Made by a program: the position numbers and the translations under genes
Shown here: piece after piece, positions 20,517-31,033 of the stretch
How positions within the stretch are numbered: the first letter of the stretch is position 1
How the letters are laid out: every line of letters begins with the position of its first letter
Assembly: GCF_000236925.1 (NCBI RefSeq)
Contig: NC_016941.1
Coordinates: forward strand, 1,178,001-1,242,000
DNA: 64,000 nucleotides
From: Staphylococcus argenteus
GTDB taxonomy: Bacteria; Bacillota; Bacilli; Staphylococcales; Staphylococcaceae
Direction: 5' to 3'
The notes under the pieces: generated by a model
Told to the model about the DNA's origin: nothing
Databases searched by the model: none
Seen by the model: the letters and a program-made list of their open reading frames with translations, nothing else

Positions 20517-21884
20517 ATGGCATTTGAGGGCTTATCAGAACGCCTGCAAGCAACGATGCAAAAAATGCGTGGTAAAGGTAAACTTACTGAAACTGACATA
20601 AAGACTATGATGCGTGAAGTAAGATTAGCATTACTTGAGGCTGACGTTAACTTTAAAGTTGTAAAAGAATTTATTAAAACAGTTTCAGAGCGTGCTTTAG
20701 GTTCGGACGTTATGCAATCACTAACACCGGGTCAACAAGTGATTAAGATTGTACAAGACGAGTTAACGAAGCTAATGGGTGGAGAAAACACATCGATTAA
20801 TATGTCTAATAAACCACCAACTGTTGTGATGATGGTAGGTTTACAAGGGGCAGGTAAAACAACAACTGCTGGTAAATTAGCATTATTAATGCGTAAGAAA
20901 TACAACAAAAAACCCATGTTAGTAGCAGCAGATATCTACCGTCCAGCAGCGATTAATCAATTACAAACAGTTGGTAAACAAATTGATATTCCTGTTTATA
21001 GTGAAGGAGATCAAGTTAAACCACAACAAATTGTTACGAATGCATTACAACATGCTAAAGATGAACATTTAGACTTTGTAATCATTGATACAGCAGGTCG
21101 ATTACACATTGATGAAGCATTGATGAATGAACTGAAAGAAGTTAAAGAAATTGCTAAACCCAATGAAATCATGCTTGTTGTAGATTCAATGACTGGTCAA
21201 GATGCTGTCAACGTTGCAGAGTCATTTGACAATCAATTAGATGTGACTGGTGTGACTTTGACAAAATTAGACGGAGACACTCGTGGTGGTGCAGCTTTAT
21301 CTATTCGTTCAGTAACTCAAAAACCAATTAAATTTGTAGGTATGAGTGAGAAATTAGATGGTTTAGAACTATTCCATCCTGAACGTATGGCATCACGAAT
21401 TTTAGGTATGGGTGATGTATTAAGTTTAATTGAAAAAGCGCAACAAGATGTGGATCAAGAAAAAGCAAAAGACTTAGAGAAAAAGATGCGTGAGTCATCA
21501 TTTACGTTAGATGATTTCTTAGAACAACTTGATCAAGTGAAAAATTTAGGACCACTGGATGATATTATGAAAATGATTCCAGGTATGAACAAAATGAAAG
21601 GGCTAGATAAGCTTAATATGAGTGAAAAGCAAATTGATCATATTAAAGCGATTATCCAGTCTATGACACCAGCTGAAAGAAACAATCCAGATACATTAAA
21701 CGTGTCGCGTAAGAAGCGTATTGCTAAAGGTTCTGGACGCTCATTACAAGAAGTTAATCGCTTAATGAAACAATTTAACGATATGAAAAAAATGATGAAA
21801 CAATTTACTGGTGGCGGTAAAGGTAAAAAAGGTAAACGAAATCAAATGCAAAATATGTTAAAAGGTATGAACTTACCATTTTAA
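20517..21884 (+). CDS. ffh: Signal recognition particle protein Ffh
   Basis: A 455-residue SRP54 homologue that binds signal peptides and 4.5S/6S RNA and delivers nascent membrane proteins to FtsY. The N domain is followed by the G domain with G1 GLQGAGKTTTAGKLA near residue 105, DTAGRLHID and TKLDGDTRGG. The Met-rich M domain (about 300-455) includes DDIMKMIPGMNKMKG, the RNA-binding SGRSLQEVNRLMKQF, and a Met/Lys-rich tail. AGGGAGGA precedes the ATG. A terminator follows, then the degraded insertion element. Confidence 0.97.
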   Translation: MAFEGLSERLQATMQKMRGKGKLTETDIKTMMREVRLALLEADVNFKVVKEFIKTVSERALGSDVMQSLTPGQQVIKIVQDELTKLMGGENTSINMSNKPPTVVMMVGLQGAGKTTTAGKLALLMRKKYNKKPMLVAADIYRPAAINQLQTVGKQIDIPVYSEGDQVKPQQIVTNALQHAKDEHLDFVIIDTAGRLHIDEALMNELKEVKEIAKPNEIMLVVDSMTGQDAVNVAESFDNQLDVTGVTLTKLDGDTRGGAALSIRSVTQKPIKFVGMSEKLDGLELFHPERMASRILGMGDVLSLIEKAQQDVDQEKAKDLEKKMRESSFTLDDFLEQLDQVKNLGPLDDIMKMIPGMNKMKGLDKLNMSEKQIDHIKAIIQSMTPAERNNPDTLNVSRKKRIAKGSGRSLQEVNRLMKQFNDMKKMMKQFTGGGKGKKGKRNQMQNMLKGMNLPF

Positions 21885-21892
21885 TTTTTGAT

Positions 21893-21935
21893 AAAAACAT
21901 CAATCTTTAATTCAAGTTAAGGTTGGTGTTTTTAC
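21893..21935 (+). terminator. Terminator downstream of ffh
   Basis: AAAAACATCAATCTTTAA and TTAAGGTTGGTGTTTTT form an imperfect long stem with a T-rich 3' arm. Confidence 0.75.
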
Positions 21936-21986
21936 ATTTATAGTATTGTAATTAAAGTTTTATAGAGAGGGTGGGACATTAAGTTC

Positions 21987-23330
21987 TTAGGCAATGTAAA
22001 AAAGCTGATTTCTATTAATTATTTGATAGAAATCAGCTTTTTTGATATGCATTTTATAATGTACAGCTCGTTGAGCTGCTATTTCCCTTATATTAAGTGC
22101 CATTAATACAAAACCTAGCTCTCGTTTAACTTTATTTATTCCTCGAACTGACATTCGAGTGAAACCCAAAATAGCCTTCATAAATCCAAAAACAGGCTCT
22201 ACATCAATTTTTCTTTGACTATAGATTTTTTTCGTTTCTGGTTCAGAAAGCTTTTGGTTAATTTTGGCCTTAAAGTATTCCCAATTATAATTCTTCATAA
22301 TTTTCTTATTGGATTTCGAATTTGGCTTCATGCATGGATTTCTCATAGAACATGCTGAACAGTCATCACATTAATATAGTTTGAAGTCACGTTTAAAACC
22401 ATATCTATCATTACGGTATACATATCTTTTAAAACCTATTCTTTTGTTATTAGGACATATAAATTCATCATTAAGTTCGTCGTATTTCCAATTTTGAGTG
22501 TTAAAAATGTCACTTTTAAACTTTCTAGTTTTATCTTTAATAAACATGCCATACGTAATAAGTGGTGTTTTATAAAATTATCTATAATAGCCATATAGTT
22601 TTGCTCACTACCATAACCTGCATCAGCTACAATATACTCTGGTAAATAACCGAAGGTATTTTGAATCATTGTTAAAAATGGAATTAAAGTTCTAGTATCT
22701 GTTGGGTTTTGAAATAGGTCATAGGATAAAACAAATTGAGAATTTGTCGCTATTTGTAAATTGTATCCTGGCTTAAGTTGGCCATTTTTCATATGGTCTT
22801 CCTTCATTTTCATAAAAGTTGCATCATGATCAGTTTTAGAAAAGCTATTTCTATCTTTAAGAATCAATTTTTGTTCTTCATATTTACTTTTTCTTTCAGA
22901 ATAATCATCAAGTTTATTTTTGAACTTCTTAATCTCAGTTCTTTTTTTACGGGTCTGTTTTCTAATTTGAGCACAATCTTCGTTCTCAATAGAATGACTT
23001 AAATCTTCGATTTCTTTATCTAAATGATTACCAATTAAATCAATTTCTTCTATTGTTAAATCGCTATCTCCATCTTCTTTTATCTCTGGTATTATTTTTT
23101 CTTCAACTAAGTAACGATATAATGCTTTTGAATTTTCGTTCAATTGCGATTCATGATTTTGAATACTTTTCTTCCACACAAATGTATATCTATTGGCACT
23201 AGCTTCTACTTTTGTACCATCAATAAGATTTTGCTTTAAACATTGACTATGGAACTGAATAAATAAAGATTCAATTAACGCATCAGTATTTGGATTCACT
23301 CTAAAACGATTAATAGTTTTATACGAAAGT
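21987..23330 (-). pseudogene. Broken IS1182-family transposase
   Basis: Read on the minus strand it matches an IS1182-type transposase from [20 protein letters not shown] to the C-terminal HIKKADFYQIINRNQ. At least four lesions are visible. The first ~95 codons are missing. A short in-frame deletion follows NLI, where about seven residues before GTKVEA are absent. A one-base deletion near 22580 shifts IIDNF into a wrong frame. A premature TAA lies at 22371-22373, where YxCDDCSACS would continue. Two fragments remain open (22436-23299 and 21987-22346). The DDE-type core is partly recognisable as [12 protein letters not shown]. It is not functional. Confidence 0.88.
21999..22044. terminator. 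Hairpin inside the 3' end of the transposase
   Basis: AAAAAAGCTGATTTCTAT and ATAGAAATCAGCTTTTTT form a perfect 18-bp stem around a short AT loop. With A/T tails on both sides it can terminate in either direction, for ffh read-through or the transposase. Confidence 0.7.
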
Positions 23331-23369
23331 GTCTTATTTTTTAAAAGTATTTCAAAGTAAAATTACATG

Positions 23370-23680
23370 TTAATACGTAGTATTAATGGCGAGACTCCTG
23401 AGGGAGCAGTGCCAGTCGAAGACCGAGGCCCCAACACAGAAGCTGACATAAAGTCAGCTTACAACAATGTGCCAGTTGGGGTGGCTGAGACGGCACCCTA
23501 GGAAGGGACCCGTCATAAAAAATTCTATTTATAGAATTTTACAATAATGTGCCAGACGGGCATAGCGAAGCCATTCAATACGAAGTATTGTATAAATAGA
23601 GAACAGCAGTAAGATATTTTCTAGTTGAAAATTATCTTACTGCTGTTTTTTTAGGGATTTATGTCCCAGCTTCGTTCATA
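23370..23680. repeat. Composite staphylococcal intergenic repeat with reversed STAR core
   Basis: It contains TTAATACGTAGTATTAA (23370-23386), GAGACTCCTGAGGGAGCAGT, and a STAR core on the minus strand (GGCCCCAACACA, 23427-23438). An AGCTGAC/GTCAGCT hairpin and a long stem-loop at 23602-23647 follow. The GTGCCAG segment occurs three times (near 23409, 23470 and 23550). Higher GC than the surroundings and no coding frame. This mosaic is typical of repeated spacers in S. aureus-group genomes. Confidence 0.75.
23602..23652 (+). terminator. Strong hairpin in the intergenic repeat
   Basis: AACAGCAGTAAGATA (23602-23616) and TATCTTACTGCTGTT (23633-23647) form a perfect 15-bp stem followed by a T run. 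Confidence 0.8.
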
Positions 23681-23805
23681 TGAATATAATTGTGTATATT
23701 TTGATAGTAATCGAATTTAGGTTAAGCATTTCACCGATGTAATTTAGTTTTCAATTAGTTTTTGGGATAAAATATTCAATATTTTTTCAGGTAAAGAAAA
23801 AACTC

Positions 23806-23834
23806 TTTACAAACATTCGTACACCTGTTAATAT
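23806..23834 (+). promoter_or_regulatory. Promoter of rpsP
   Basis: TTTACA (23806-23811), 17 bp, then TAATAT (23829-23834) preceded by TGT, giving a -35 and an extended -10. The start of transcription would be near 23841, about 45 nt before rpsP. Confidence 0.75.
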
Positions 23835-23886
23835 TATTTCTTGTAGAAAATAAAAATTAAAACATGACTTAAAGGAGATTTTATAA

Positions 23887-24162
23887 ATGGCAGTTAAAAT
23901 TCGTTTAACACGTTTAGGTTCAAAAAGAAATCCATTCTATCGTATTGTAGTAGCAGATGCTCGTTCTCCACGTGACGGACGTATCATCGAACAAATCGGT
24001 ACTTACAACCCAACGAGCGCTAATGCTCCAGAAATTAAAGTTGACGAAGCGTTAGCTTTAAAATGGTTGAATGATGGTGCGAAACCAACTGATACAGTTC
24101 ACAATATCTTATCAAAAGAAGGTATTATGAAAAAATTCGACGAACAAAAGAAAGCTAAGTAA
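23887..24162 (+). CDS. rpsP: 30S ribosomal protein S16
   Basis: A 91-residue small-subunit protein. The start [32 protein letters not shown] is the S16 signature region, followed by IGTYNP and [21 protein letters not shown] lies before ATG 23887. It is the first gene after the insertion remnant and has its own promoter. A perfect stem with T-tail separates it from rimM. In B. subtilis khpA and ylqD lie between these genes; neither is here. Confidence 0.97.
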
Positions 24163-24264
24163 TTTAGCTATTTTGTGGTCTAATATTTAGAATAACTCAT
24201 TTGAATTAACAGCCATCATTTGATGAAAAATTGAGTGATGTGAGTTAGTTTTATAATAAGTTTT

Positions 24265-24290
24265 GGGGTACCATTGTGGTACCCTTTTTC
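24265..24290 (+). terminator. Terminator or attenuator between rpsP and rimM
   Basis: GGGTACCA (24266-24273) and TGGTACCC (24277-24284) form a perfect 8-bp stem with a 3-nt loop, followed by five T. I see no strong promoter before rimM, so read-through probably feeds rimM-trmD. Confidence 0.82.
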
Positions 24291-24348
24291 TTTGAATTAA
24301 ATTCAATTAAAATAGAAGAGTTCAAAGTATAGAGTTGGAGGTAATAGT

Positions 24349-24852
24349 ATGAGAGTTGAAGTCGGGCAAATTGTTAATACACACGGCATTAAAGGTGAAA
24401 TAAAAGTGAAATCCAATTCAGACTTTACAGATATTCGTTTTCAACCAGGTCAAGTGTTGACAGTTGTATATAATAATAAAGATATTGAATATACAGTTAA
24501 GTCACATAGAGTGCACAAAGGTCTACATATGCTGACATTTGAAGGAATCAATAATATCAATGATATTGAACATTTAAAAGGAAGTTCAATTTATCAAGAA
24601 CGTGATCATGAAGATATAGAACTTGAAGAGAATGAATTTTATTATTCAGATATTATTGGTTGTACAGTCTTTGATAATGAAGGCACGCCAATCGGTCGAG
24701 TTATTAACATTTTTGAAACAGGCGCAAATGATGTCTGGGTAATAAAAGGCGCAAAAGAATATTTAATACCATACATTGCTGACGTTGTAAAAGAAGTTGA
24801 TGTTGAAAATAAAAAAATCATCATTACACCGATGGAAGGATTATTAGAATAA
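24349..24852 (+). CDS. rimM: 16S rRNA processing protein RimM
   Basis: A 167-residue factor that helps mature the 30S head around S19. The N-terminal domain starts [21 protein letters not shown], typical of RimM. A PRC-barrel covers about 95-167 ([34 protein letters not shown]). GGAGG precedes ATG 24349. Its TAA shares one base with the trmD ATG (TAATG), so translation is coupled. Confidence 0.96.
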   Translation: MRVEVGQIVNTHGIKGEIKVKSNSDFTDIRFQPGQVLTVVYNNKDIEYTVKSHRVHKGLHMLTFEGINNINDIEHLKGSSIYQERDHEDIELEENEFYYSDIIGCTVFDNEGTPIGRVINIFETGANDVWVIKGAKEYLIPYIADVVKEVDVENKKIIITPMEGLLE

Positions 24853-25589
24853 TGAAAATAGATTATTTAACTTTATTTCCTGAAATGTTTGATGGCGTCT
24901 TAAATCATTCAATTATGAAGCGTGCCCAAGAAAATGGTAAATTGCAAGCTAATACAGTTAATTTTAGAGATTATGCAGTTAATAAACATAATCAAGTTGA
25001 TGATTATCCATATGGTGGGGGACAGGGCATGGTATTAAAGCCAGAACCTGTTTTTAATGCAATGGAAGACTTAGATGTCACAGAACAAACACGCGTTATT
25101 TTAATGTGCCCACAAGGTGAACCATTTTCACATCAGAAAGCTGTTGAATTAAGTAACGCTGAACACATTGTATTCATATGTGGACATTATGAAGGTTACG
25201 ATGAACGTATCCGAACACATCTTGTTACAGATGAAATATCAATGGGTGACTATGTGTTAACTGGCGGTGAGTTACCAGCAATGACAATGACTGATGCTAT
25301 TGTTAGACTTATTCCGGGAGTTTTAGGTAATGAACAGTCACATCAAGACGATTCATTTTCAGATGGTTTATTAGAATTCCCGCAATATACACGTCCTCGT
25401 GAATTTAAAGGTCTAACTGTACCAGATGTCTTATTATCTGGGAATCATGCCAATATAGATGCATGGCGACATGAACAAAAGTTAATACGCACGTATAACA
25501 AACGACCGGATTTAATTGAAAAATATCCATTAACTAAAGTAGATAAGCAAATTTTAGAAAGATATAAATTAGGATTGAAAAAAGACTAG
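24852..25589 (+). CDS. trmD: tRNA (guanine37-N1)-methyltransferase TrmD
   Basis: A 245-residue SPOUT methyltransferase that puts a methyl group on G37 beside the anticodon, preventing frameshifts. Visible motifs: [26 protein letters not shown] and the trefoil-knot cofactor loop [16 protein letters not shown]-terminal tail with DLLEKYPLTK-like sequence closes the protein. It overlaps rimM by one base and is followed by a 102-nt gap to rplS that may hold an RNA leader. Confidence 0.97.
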   Translation: MKIDYLTLFPEMFDGVLNHSIMKRAQENGKLQANTVNFRDYAVNKHNQVDDYPYGGGQGMVLKPEPVFNAMEDLDVTEQTRVILMCPQGEPFSHQKAVELSNAEHIVFICGHYEGYDERIRTHLVTDEISMGDYVLTGGELPAMTMTDAIVRLIPGVLGNEQSHQDDSFSDGLLEFPQYTRPREFKGLTVPDVLLSGNHANIDAWRHEQKLIRTYNKRPDLIEKYPLTKVDKQILERYKLGLKKD

Positions 25590-25691
25590 CATTATGCTAA
25601 CATAATCTGAGTGTGGAAACACAAAAATCACTATGATCCGCTGCTATATATTTGTCGAGGCAAGAACATAGGTTGAAGAGGAGAATTTATA
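25590..25691 (+). ncRNA. Candidate L19 leader before rplS
   Basis: A 102-nt gap between trmD and rplS with a short GTGT-GGAA-ACAC hairpin (near 25610-25622). An L19 leader RNA family is known upstream of rplS in Bacillus and relatives. I assign it by position only and could not test the structure. Confidence 0.4.
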
Positions 25692-26042
25692 ATGACAAAT
25701 CACAAATTAATCGAAGCAGTAACTAAATCACAATTACGTACAGACTTACCAAGTTTCCGTCCAGGTGATACTTTACGTGTACACGTACGTATCATTGAGG
25801 GTACTCGTGAGCGTATCCAAGTATTCGAAGGCGTTGTAATTAAACGTCGTGGCGGTGGCGTTTCTGAAACGTTTACAGTTCGTAAAATTTCATCAGGTGT
25901 TGGTGTGGAACGTACATTCCCATTACACACTCCTAAAATTGAAAAAATCGAAGTTAAACGTCGTGGTAAAGTACGTCGTGCTAAATTATATTACTTACGT
26001 AGTTTACGTGGTAAAGCTGCTAGAATCCAAGAAATTCGTTAA
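25692..26042 (+). CDS. rplS: 50S ribosomal protein L19
   Basis: A 116-residue large-subunit protein at the subunit interface. [28 protein letters not shown] and [28 protein letters not shown] are the L19 signatures. AGAGGAG precedes ATG 25692. It closes the rpsP-rimM-trmD-rplS group and is followed by a strong terminator. An overlapping open frame in another reading frame downstream is not a gene. Confidence 0.97.
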
Positions 26043-26090
26043 TCAGCATTTAAACAAAGCTATGTATGAGTCAATTATGACTCAATCGAT

Positions 26091-26138
26091 AAAACCATCT
26101 AGGTCACTTTTATGTAGTGATGTAGGTGGTTTTTTTGT
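26091..26138 (+). terminator. Terminator downstream of rplS
   Basis: AAAACCATCTAGGTCACT (26091-26108) pairs with AGTGATGTAGGTGGTTTT (26116-26133), with a few mismatches, and ends in a T run. Confidence 0.85.
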
Positions 26139-26223
26139 GTTGCTTAGGTAAGTAAATCTGATAATATAATTGTTTTCTCTTCGCTATTCGAAAGGAGCTT
26201 TGTCAAAATAGTTATATAAATAA

Positions 26224-26268
26224 AAATCTACTAAGTACCATGGAAAAGGACTTAGTAGATTTATTTAA
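26224..26268 (-). terminator. Bidirectional terminator at the end of yfhO
   Basis: AAATCTACTAAGT (26224-26236) and ACTTAGTAGATTT (26250-26262) form a perfect 13-bp stem, T-rich on one side and A-rich on the other. It lies between convergent rplS and yfhO. Confidence 0.82.
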
Positions 26269-26283
26269 TTTATTCGTACAATA

Positions 26284-28890
26284 TCATTTTCGTATTATCC
26301 ATCTCGTAAAAATAATACTACATAAAATACCCAAGATAGTAATTGATATAAGTAAGTTAAAATGAGGTGGTTGATAACTTAAATAAATCTTTGTTACATT
26401 TTTAGGTGCTTTAATACCAGTCATAACACCATTTACTTGTTCAACTTTAAGGCTTTGATCAGCAGATTTCGCTTTCATACCTTTAGTGTATGCCATTGGT
26501 AAAACTATATAGCCAGAAGAATTTTTATTTTTAGTAATAGTGTAACCTTTTTTAGTTTTACTAACTTTTACAGCCTCTAATGAATTAGAAGCGTGCTGCA
26601 ACGTGCTGTAATCTTCACCATATAATCCTTTTAAATTCACGCGATATGTACCTTTAGGTAAGGATAATTTGATAGAGTCAGAAGATTTAATGCGCATCGT
26701 AACAGGTGTGACGAAACGACGATACTTATAAGTAAGCTTGTTTCTTTCTTGAGTATATTCGTTTAATTTAACAGCATGTGTTTTATCAGGTGAAAGCAAC
26801 TCTAAATCCATTTCCAAATACAAATCTTTATATTTATTTGAAACTGACTTTGGTAACTGTAATGTTAACCCGCCATTTTTTTGTTTCACCTTTAATAAAT
26901 GTTTCGTTGAAGATTGCCATTTTGCATCATTTAAGTTAATTTTAGAATTCGATAATAGGTTTTTATTGGCTATAAAATGAGTATTTGCATCTTTAGCGTT
27001 ATTTGAAACAATCCCTTGTAACATTGCTTGTTCTTTATCTAATGGGGATTTTAAATCTTTATTATAAAATACCTTATTCGTGATATGTGCACTTGGATAT
27101 TGAATCTTATTTTTAGAGTGAATCCAATGTACTTTATTTTCATTATGTTCAGAAACAATATTAAAACCATATGGCAAATTATCATCTCGATTCGTTCTGA
27201 TACGACCTTTAACATTCCAAAGTGACATTAAATTTTGACGATTACCAAGTAGACGATAAGTACTATTTTTATCAATCGGCATATTAATTTGGAGTGATTT
27301 GTCATAATATTTTAAAATGTCACCATTAAAAATACTAGAATATATTGAAATGCCATTATAATGATAAATAAATGGCGAGTTTAATGCATAATCAGACATA
27401 TAATCGATGCGATTTAATGGATCTTTTGCACTATGGTTAATGTTTTTAATTAGCTGGTTAATATAGCTACTGTGATAATCATGTTGTTTCATTGAGGATA
27501 GCGATTGTTGATAAGGCTTGATGGCTATATCTTTATTTTCATTTATAATTACCATTTGTTGAATTACGACGACAAACACTAACGTAGTAATAGTGACTTT
27601 TTTATAACGCCATAAATCAAATTTAAAAATTACGGCAATCATGATGAGAATGATAATTCCTACTATAAGTGCACGTGGATGTGTCGGTGATAATAATACA
27701 TAAAGTAATGCAATCATGCTCACTGGAATTGCTCTGATTAAATAATATTTTATATTCAATATTGAAAAATGTTGGATGAATAATCCGCAAAGTGCGCTTG
27801 ATGATAATGCTAAGATATACACCCATCGTCTTTCTGGAAATGAAAATCCATTAAAAGCACTGTCGAAATACTGTGATAATGAACCAATAAATAAGACCCA
27901 TGTTAGTATAGCGAATAGCCTATAAAAGTAATAACTATATAGCTTGAATGAAAATAGTGCAATAATGGTTAATATTGAAATTGTAATGTAAAAACCATCG
28001 CTAAAGAAGAAATAGTGATAATCGATTGGTGTCAAAAATGGTATGTTGACATTGGGATTTTGTTGTCTATCGTTTTCTAAAAATGCAGAAACTCCAGTAA
28101 ATAATCCAAATGAGCTAGACATTGTACTTAAAATCGTTGCCGTAATTACACAAATTAGTTTTTGCTTTCTTGAAACAATGTCATATTTGTAGCTGAAAAT
28201 GAGTCGGTATAAATAGTAGCAACCTATAATAATAGCTTGATAATAACTGAAATAAAAATTGCTAAATAGTGTTAGGGCTATCGCAACAATGAAAATACCG
28301 ATTTTGCGTTGTTGAAAATATCTTTCCAAACCGAGAATCGATAATGGTAATAAATATAGTAAATTACCATAAAATGACCAAGTGAAATTAAAATAAATAA
28401 CAACTGTAGACATACCATATAAAATTGTGGCAATCACATTTGTCGAACGCTTAAATCTTAAAGTTTTAAAAAGATAGAAGGTCGTGACAAATGTTATGAT
28501 TGCTCGTAGCATTGCCATAATAAGTTGATTTGTTGGCCAAAAATGTATGGTTGTCGGATTAAATATACCGAACGTTTCACCAATTTTAATGAATAGGAAA
28601 TTTAGCCACATTAAAGGTGACAGTGAATAATAATATGATAGTCCTTTAAGATAATCGCCACCTAAGCCAAAAGATGCATCATATAAATTTGAAAAACTAC
28701 TCAGATGTTCATACAAATACATTTGAAATGGCATCATTTGTCGGAATCCATCTCCAGATCCACTAAAAACTATACCATCAACAAAATAATCATAAATATA
28801 AGTAGAAAATAATATGATTGTTAGAATCAAGCTTATGAAAGTTATGAAAAAGAATTGTTTTGCATTTTTATTTAGCATCTTTTTTAACAT
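26284..28890 (-). CDS. YfhO-family GT-C membrane glycosyltransferase
   Basis: An 868-residue polytopic membrane protein with about a dozen hydrophobic helices in residues 10-460, an extracellular region, and a last helix near the C-terminus. The family motif of acidic residues after the first helix is seen in FSGSGDGFRQMMPFQ. In B. subtilis, and reportedly S. aureus, YfhO adds GlcNAc to lipoteichoic acid with CsbB and GtcA; I infer the same role. I start at the ATG at 28890, as GAGGA is 7 nt upstream on that strand; a TTG at 28911 has none. It is the only large minus-strand gene here, between rplS and rbgA, which are neighbours in B. subtilis. Confidence 0.85.
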   Translation of the reverse strand: MLKKMLNKNAKQFFFITFISLILTIILFSTYIYDYFVDGIVFSGSGDGFRQMMPFQMYLYEHLSSFSNLYDASFGLGGDYLKGLSYYYSLSPLMWLNFLFIKIGETFGIFNPTTIHFWPTNQLIMAMLRAIITFVTTFYLFKTLRFKRSTNVIATILYGMSTVVIYFNFTWSFYGNLLYLLPLSILGLERYFQQRKIGIFIVAIALTLFSNFYFSYYQAIIIGCYYLYRLIFSYKYDIVSRKQKLICVITATILSTMSSSFGLFTGVSAFLENDRQQNPNVNIPFLTPIDYHYFFFSDGFYITISILTIIALFSFKLYSYYFYRLFAILTWVLFIGSLSQYFDSAFNGFSFPERRWVYILALSSSALCGLFIQHFSILNIKYYLIRAIPVSMIALLYVLLSPTHPRALIVGIIILIMIAVIFKFDLWRYKKVTITTLVFVVVIQQMVIINENKDIAIKPYQQSLSSMKQHDYHSSYINQLIKNINHSAKDPLNRIDYMSDYALNSPFIYHYNGISIYSSIFNGDILKYYDKSLQINMPIDKNSTYRLLGNRQNLMSLWNVKGRIRTNRDDNLPYGFNIVSEHNENKVHWIHSKNKIQYPSAHITNKVFYNKDLKSPLDKEQAMLQGIVSNNAKDANTHFIANKNLLSNSKINLNDAKWQSSTKHLLKVKQKNGGLTLQLPKSVSNKYKDLYLEMDLELLSPDKTHAVKLNEYTQERNKLTYKYRRFVTPVTMRIKSSDSIKLSLPKGTYRVNLKGLYGEDYSTLQHASNSLEAVKVSKTKKGYTITKNKNSSGYIVLPMAYTKGMKAKSADQSLKVEQVNGVMTGIKAPKNVTKIYLSYQPPHFNLLISITILGILCSIIFTRWIIRK

Positions 28891-29289
28891 GACATTGTCC
28901 TCAGCTTTCAATTTTAAAATTAAATTTAACTGAAATTAAAGTTAATGAAGTTCAAAATGTGTGATGACAATGATGACGGTTGAACAGTTAACTTTTAATG
29001 ATTTTAATCTTTAGATTGTTTTTAGTTTATCATTAAACAAAAATATTGAATAATAAAAATGTATTTGAGAATGAAATGAGTAGTTTTTACAATAGTTAAG
29101 GAATATTGTTTAAAGTTTATATTCCCTATTTAGCATAAAATGATTAGGTTTAACTTGATCTATAGCATTGTTAAGAAATAAGTTAATGTTAAAATTAATA
29201 TAGTTGAATTTCAAGATTTGCTTTATAATTAATAAGTTATTAATTTTAAGAAGGTACAGAAAAGAATAGACGAAAGTAAGGTGAAGTGA
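28891..29289. promoter_or_regulatory. Divergent intergenic region between yfhO and rbgA
   Basis: About 400 bp without a gene, very AT-rich. A TATAAT at 29224-29229 could serve rbgA but lacks a good -35. Promoters for yfhO must lie on the other strand; I found no convincing sigma-B motif. Confidence 0.5.
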
Positions 29290-30925
<1,636 letters not shown>

Positions 30926-30966
30926 ATCGTAAAATTCAATTAAATGATAAAAAAGTAGCATTTAAG

Positions 30967-30995
30967 TTTACAATAGCGCTTACATTTTTTATAAT
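30967..30995 (+). promoter_or_regulatory. Promoter of sucCD
   Basis: TTTACA (30967-30972), 17 bp, TATAAT (30990-30995). Transcription would start near 31002, about 30 nt before sucC. Confidence 0.75.
30971..30984 (-). promoter_or_regulatory. cre-like CcpA site inside the sucCD promoter
   Basis: On the minus strand TGTAAGCGCTATTG matches the cre consensus TGWAANCGNTNWCA at all but the last two positions. It sits between the -35 and -10, where CcpA binding would block transcription. CcpA repression of TCA-cycle genes by glucose is known in staphylococci; this particular site is my inference. Confidence 0.5.
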
Positions 30996-31033
30996 TGTAA
31001 GGGAACTTAACCTAAGTAACAGGAGGATGGAAG

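Larger units (their letters stand above)
21967..23345 (-). mobile_element. Remnant of an IS1182-family insertion sequence
   Basis: The segment is bounded on the left by GGGTGGGACAT (21969-21979), a sequence common in staphylococcal intergenic repeats. It runs up to the point near 23330 where transposase homology stops. The opposite side holds ATGTCCC (23661-23667), so the element may have landed in, or been captured by, an intergenic repeat. The 5' end of the element is lost, so it cannot move by itself. I cannot define terminal repeats or target-site duplications. Confidence 0.75.

Noticed and set aside
22778..23002. Plus-strand open frame antisense to the transposase remnant
   Set aside because: It is the reverse of clear transposase homology and has no ribosome site.
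25849..26151. Plus-strand open frame overlapping rplS
   Set aside because: It lies in another phase of L19 and in the terminator; no homology or start signal.
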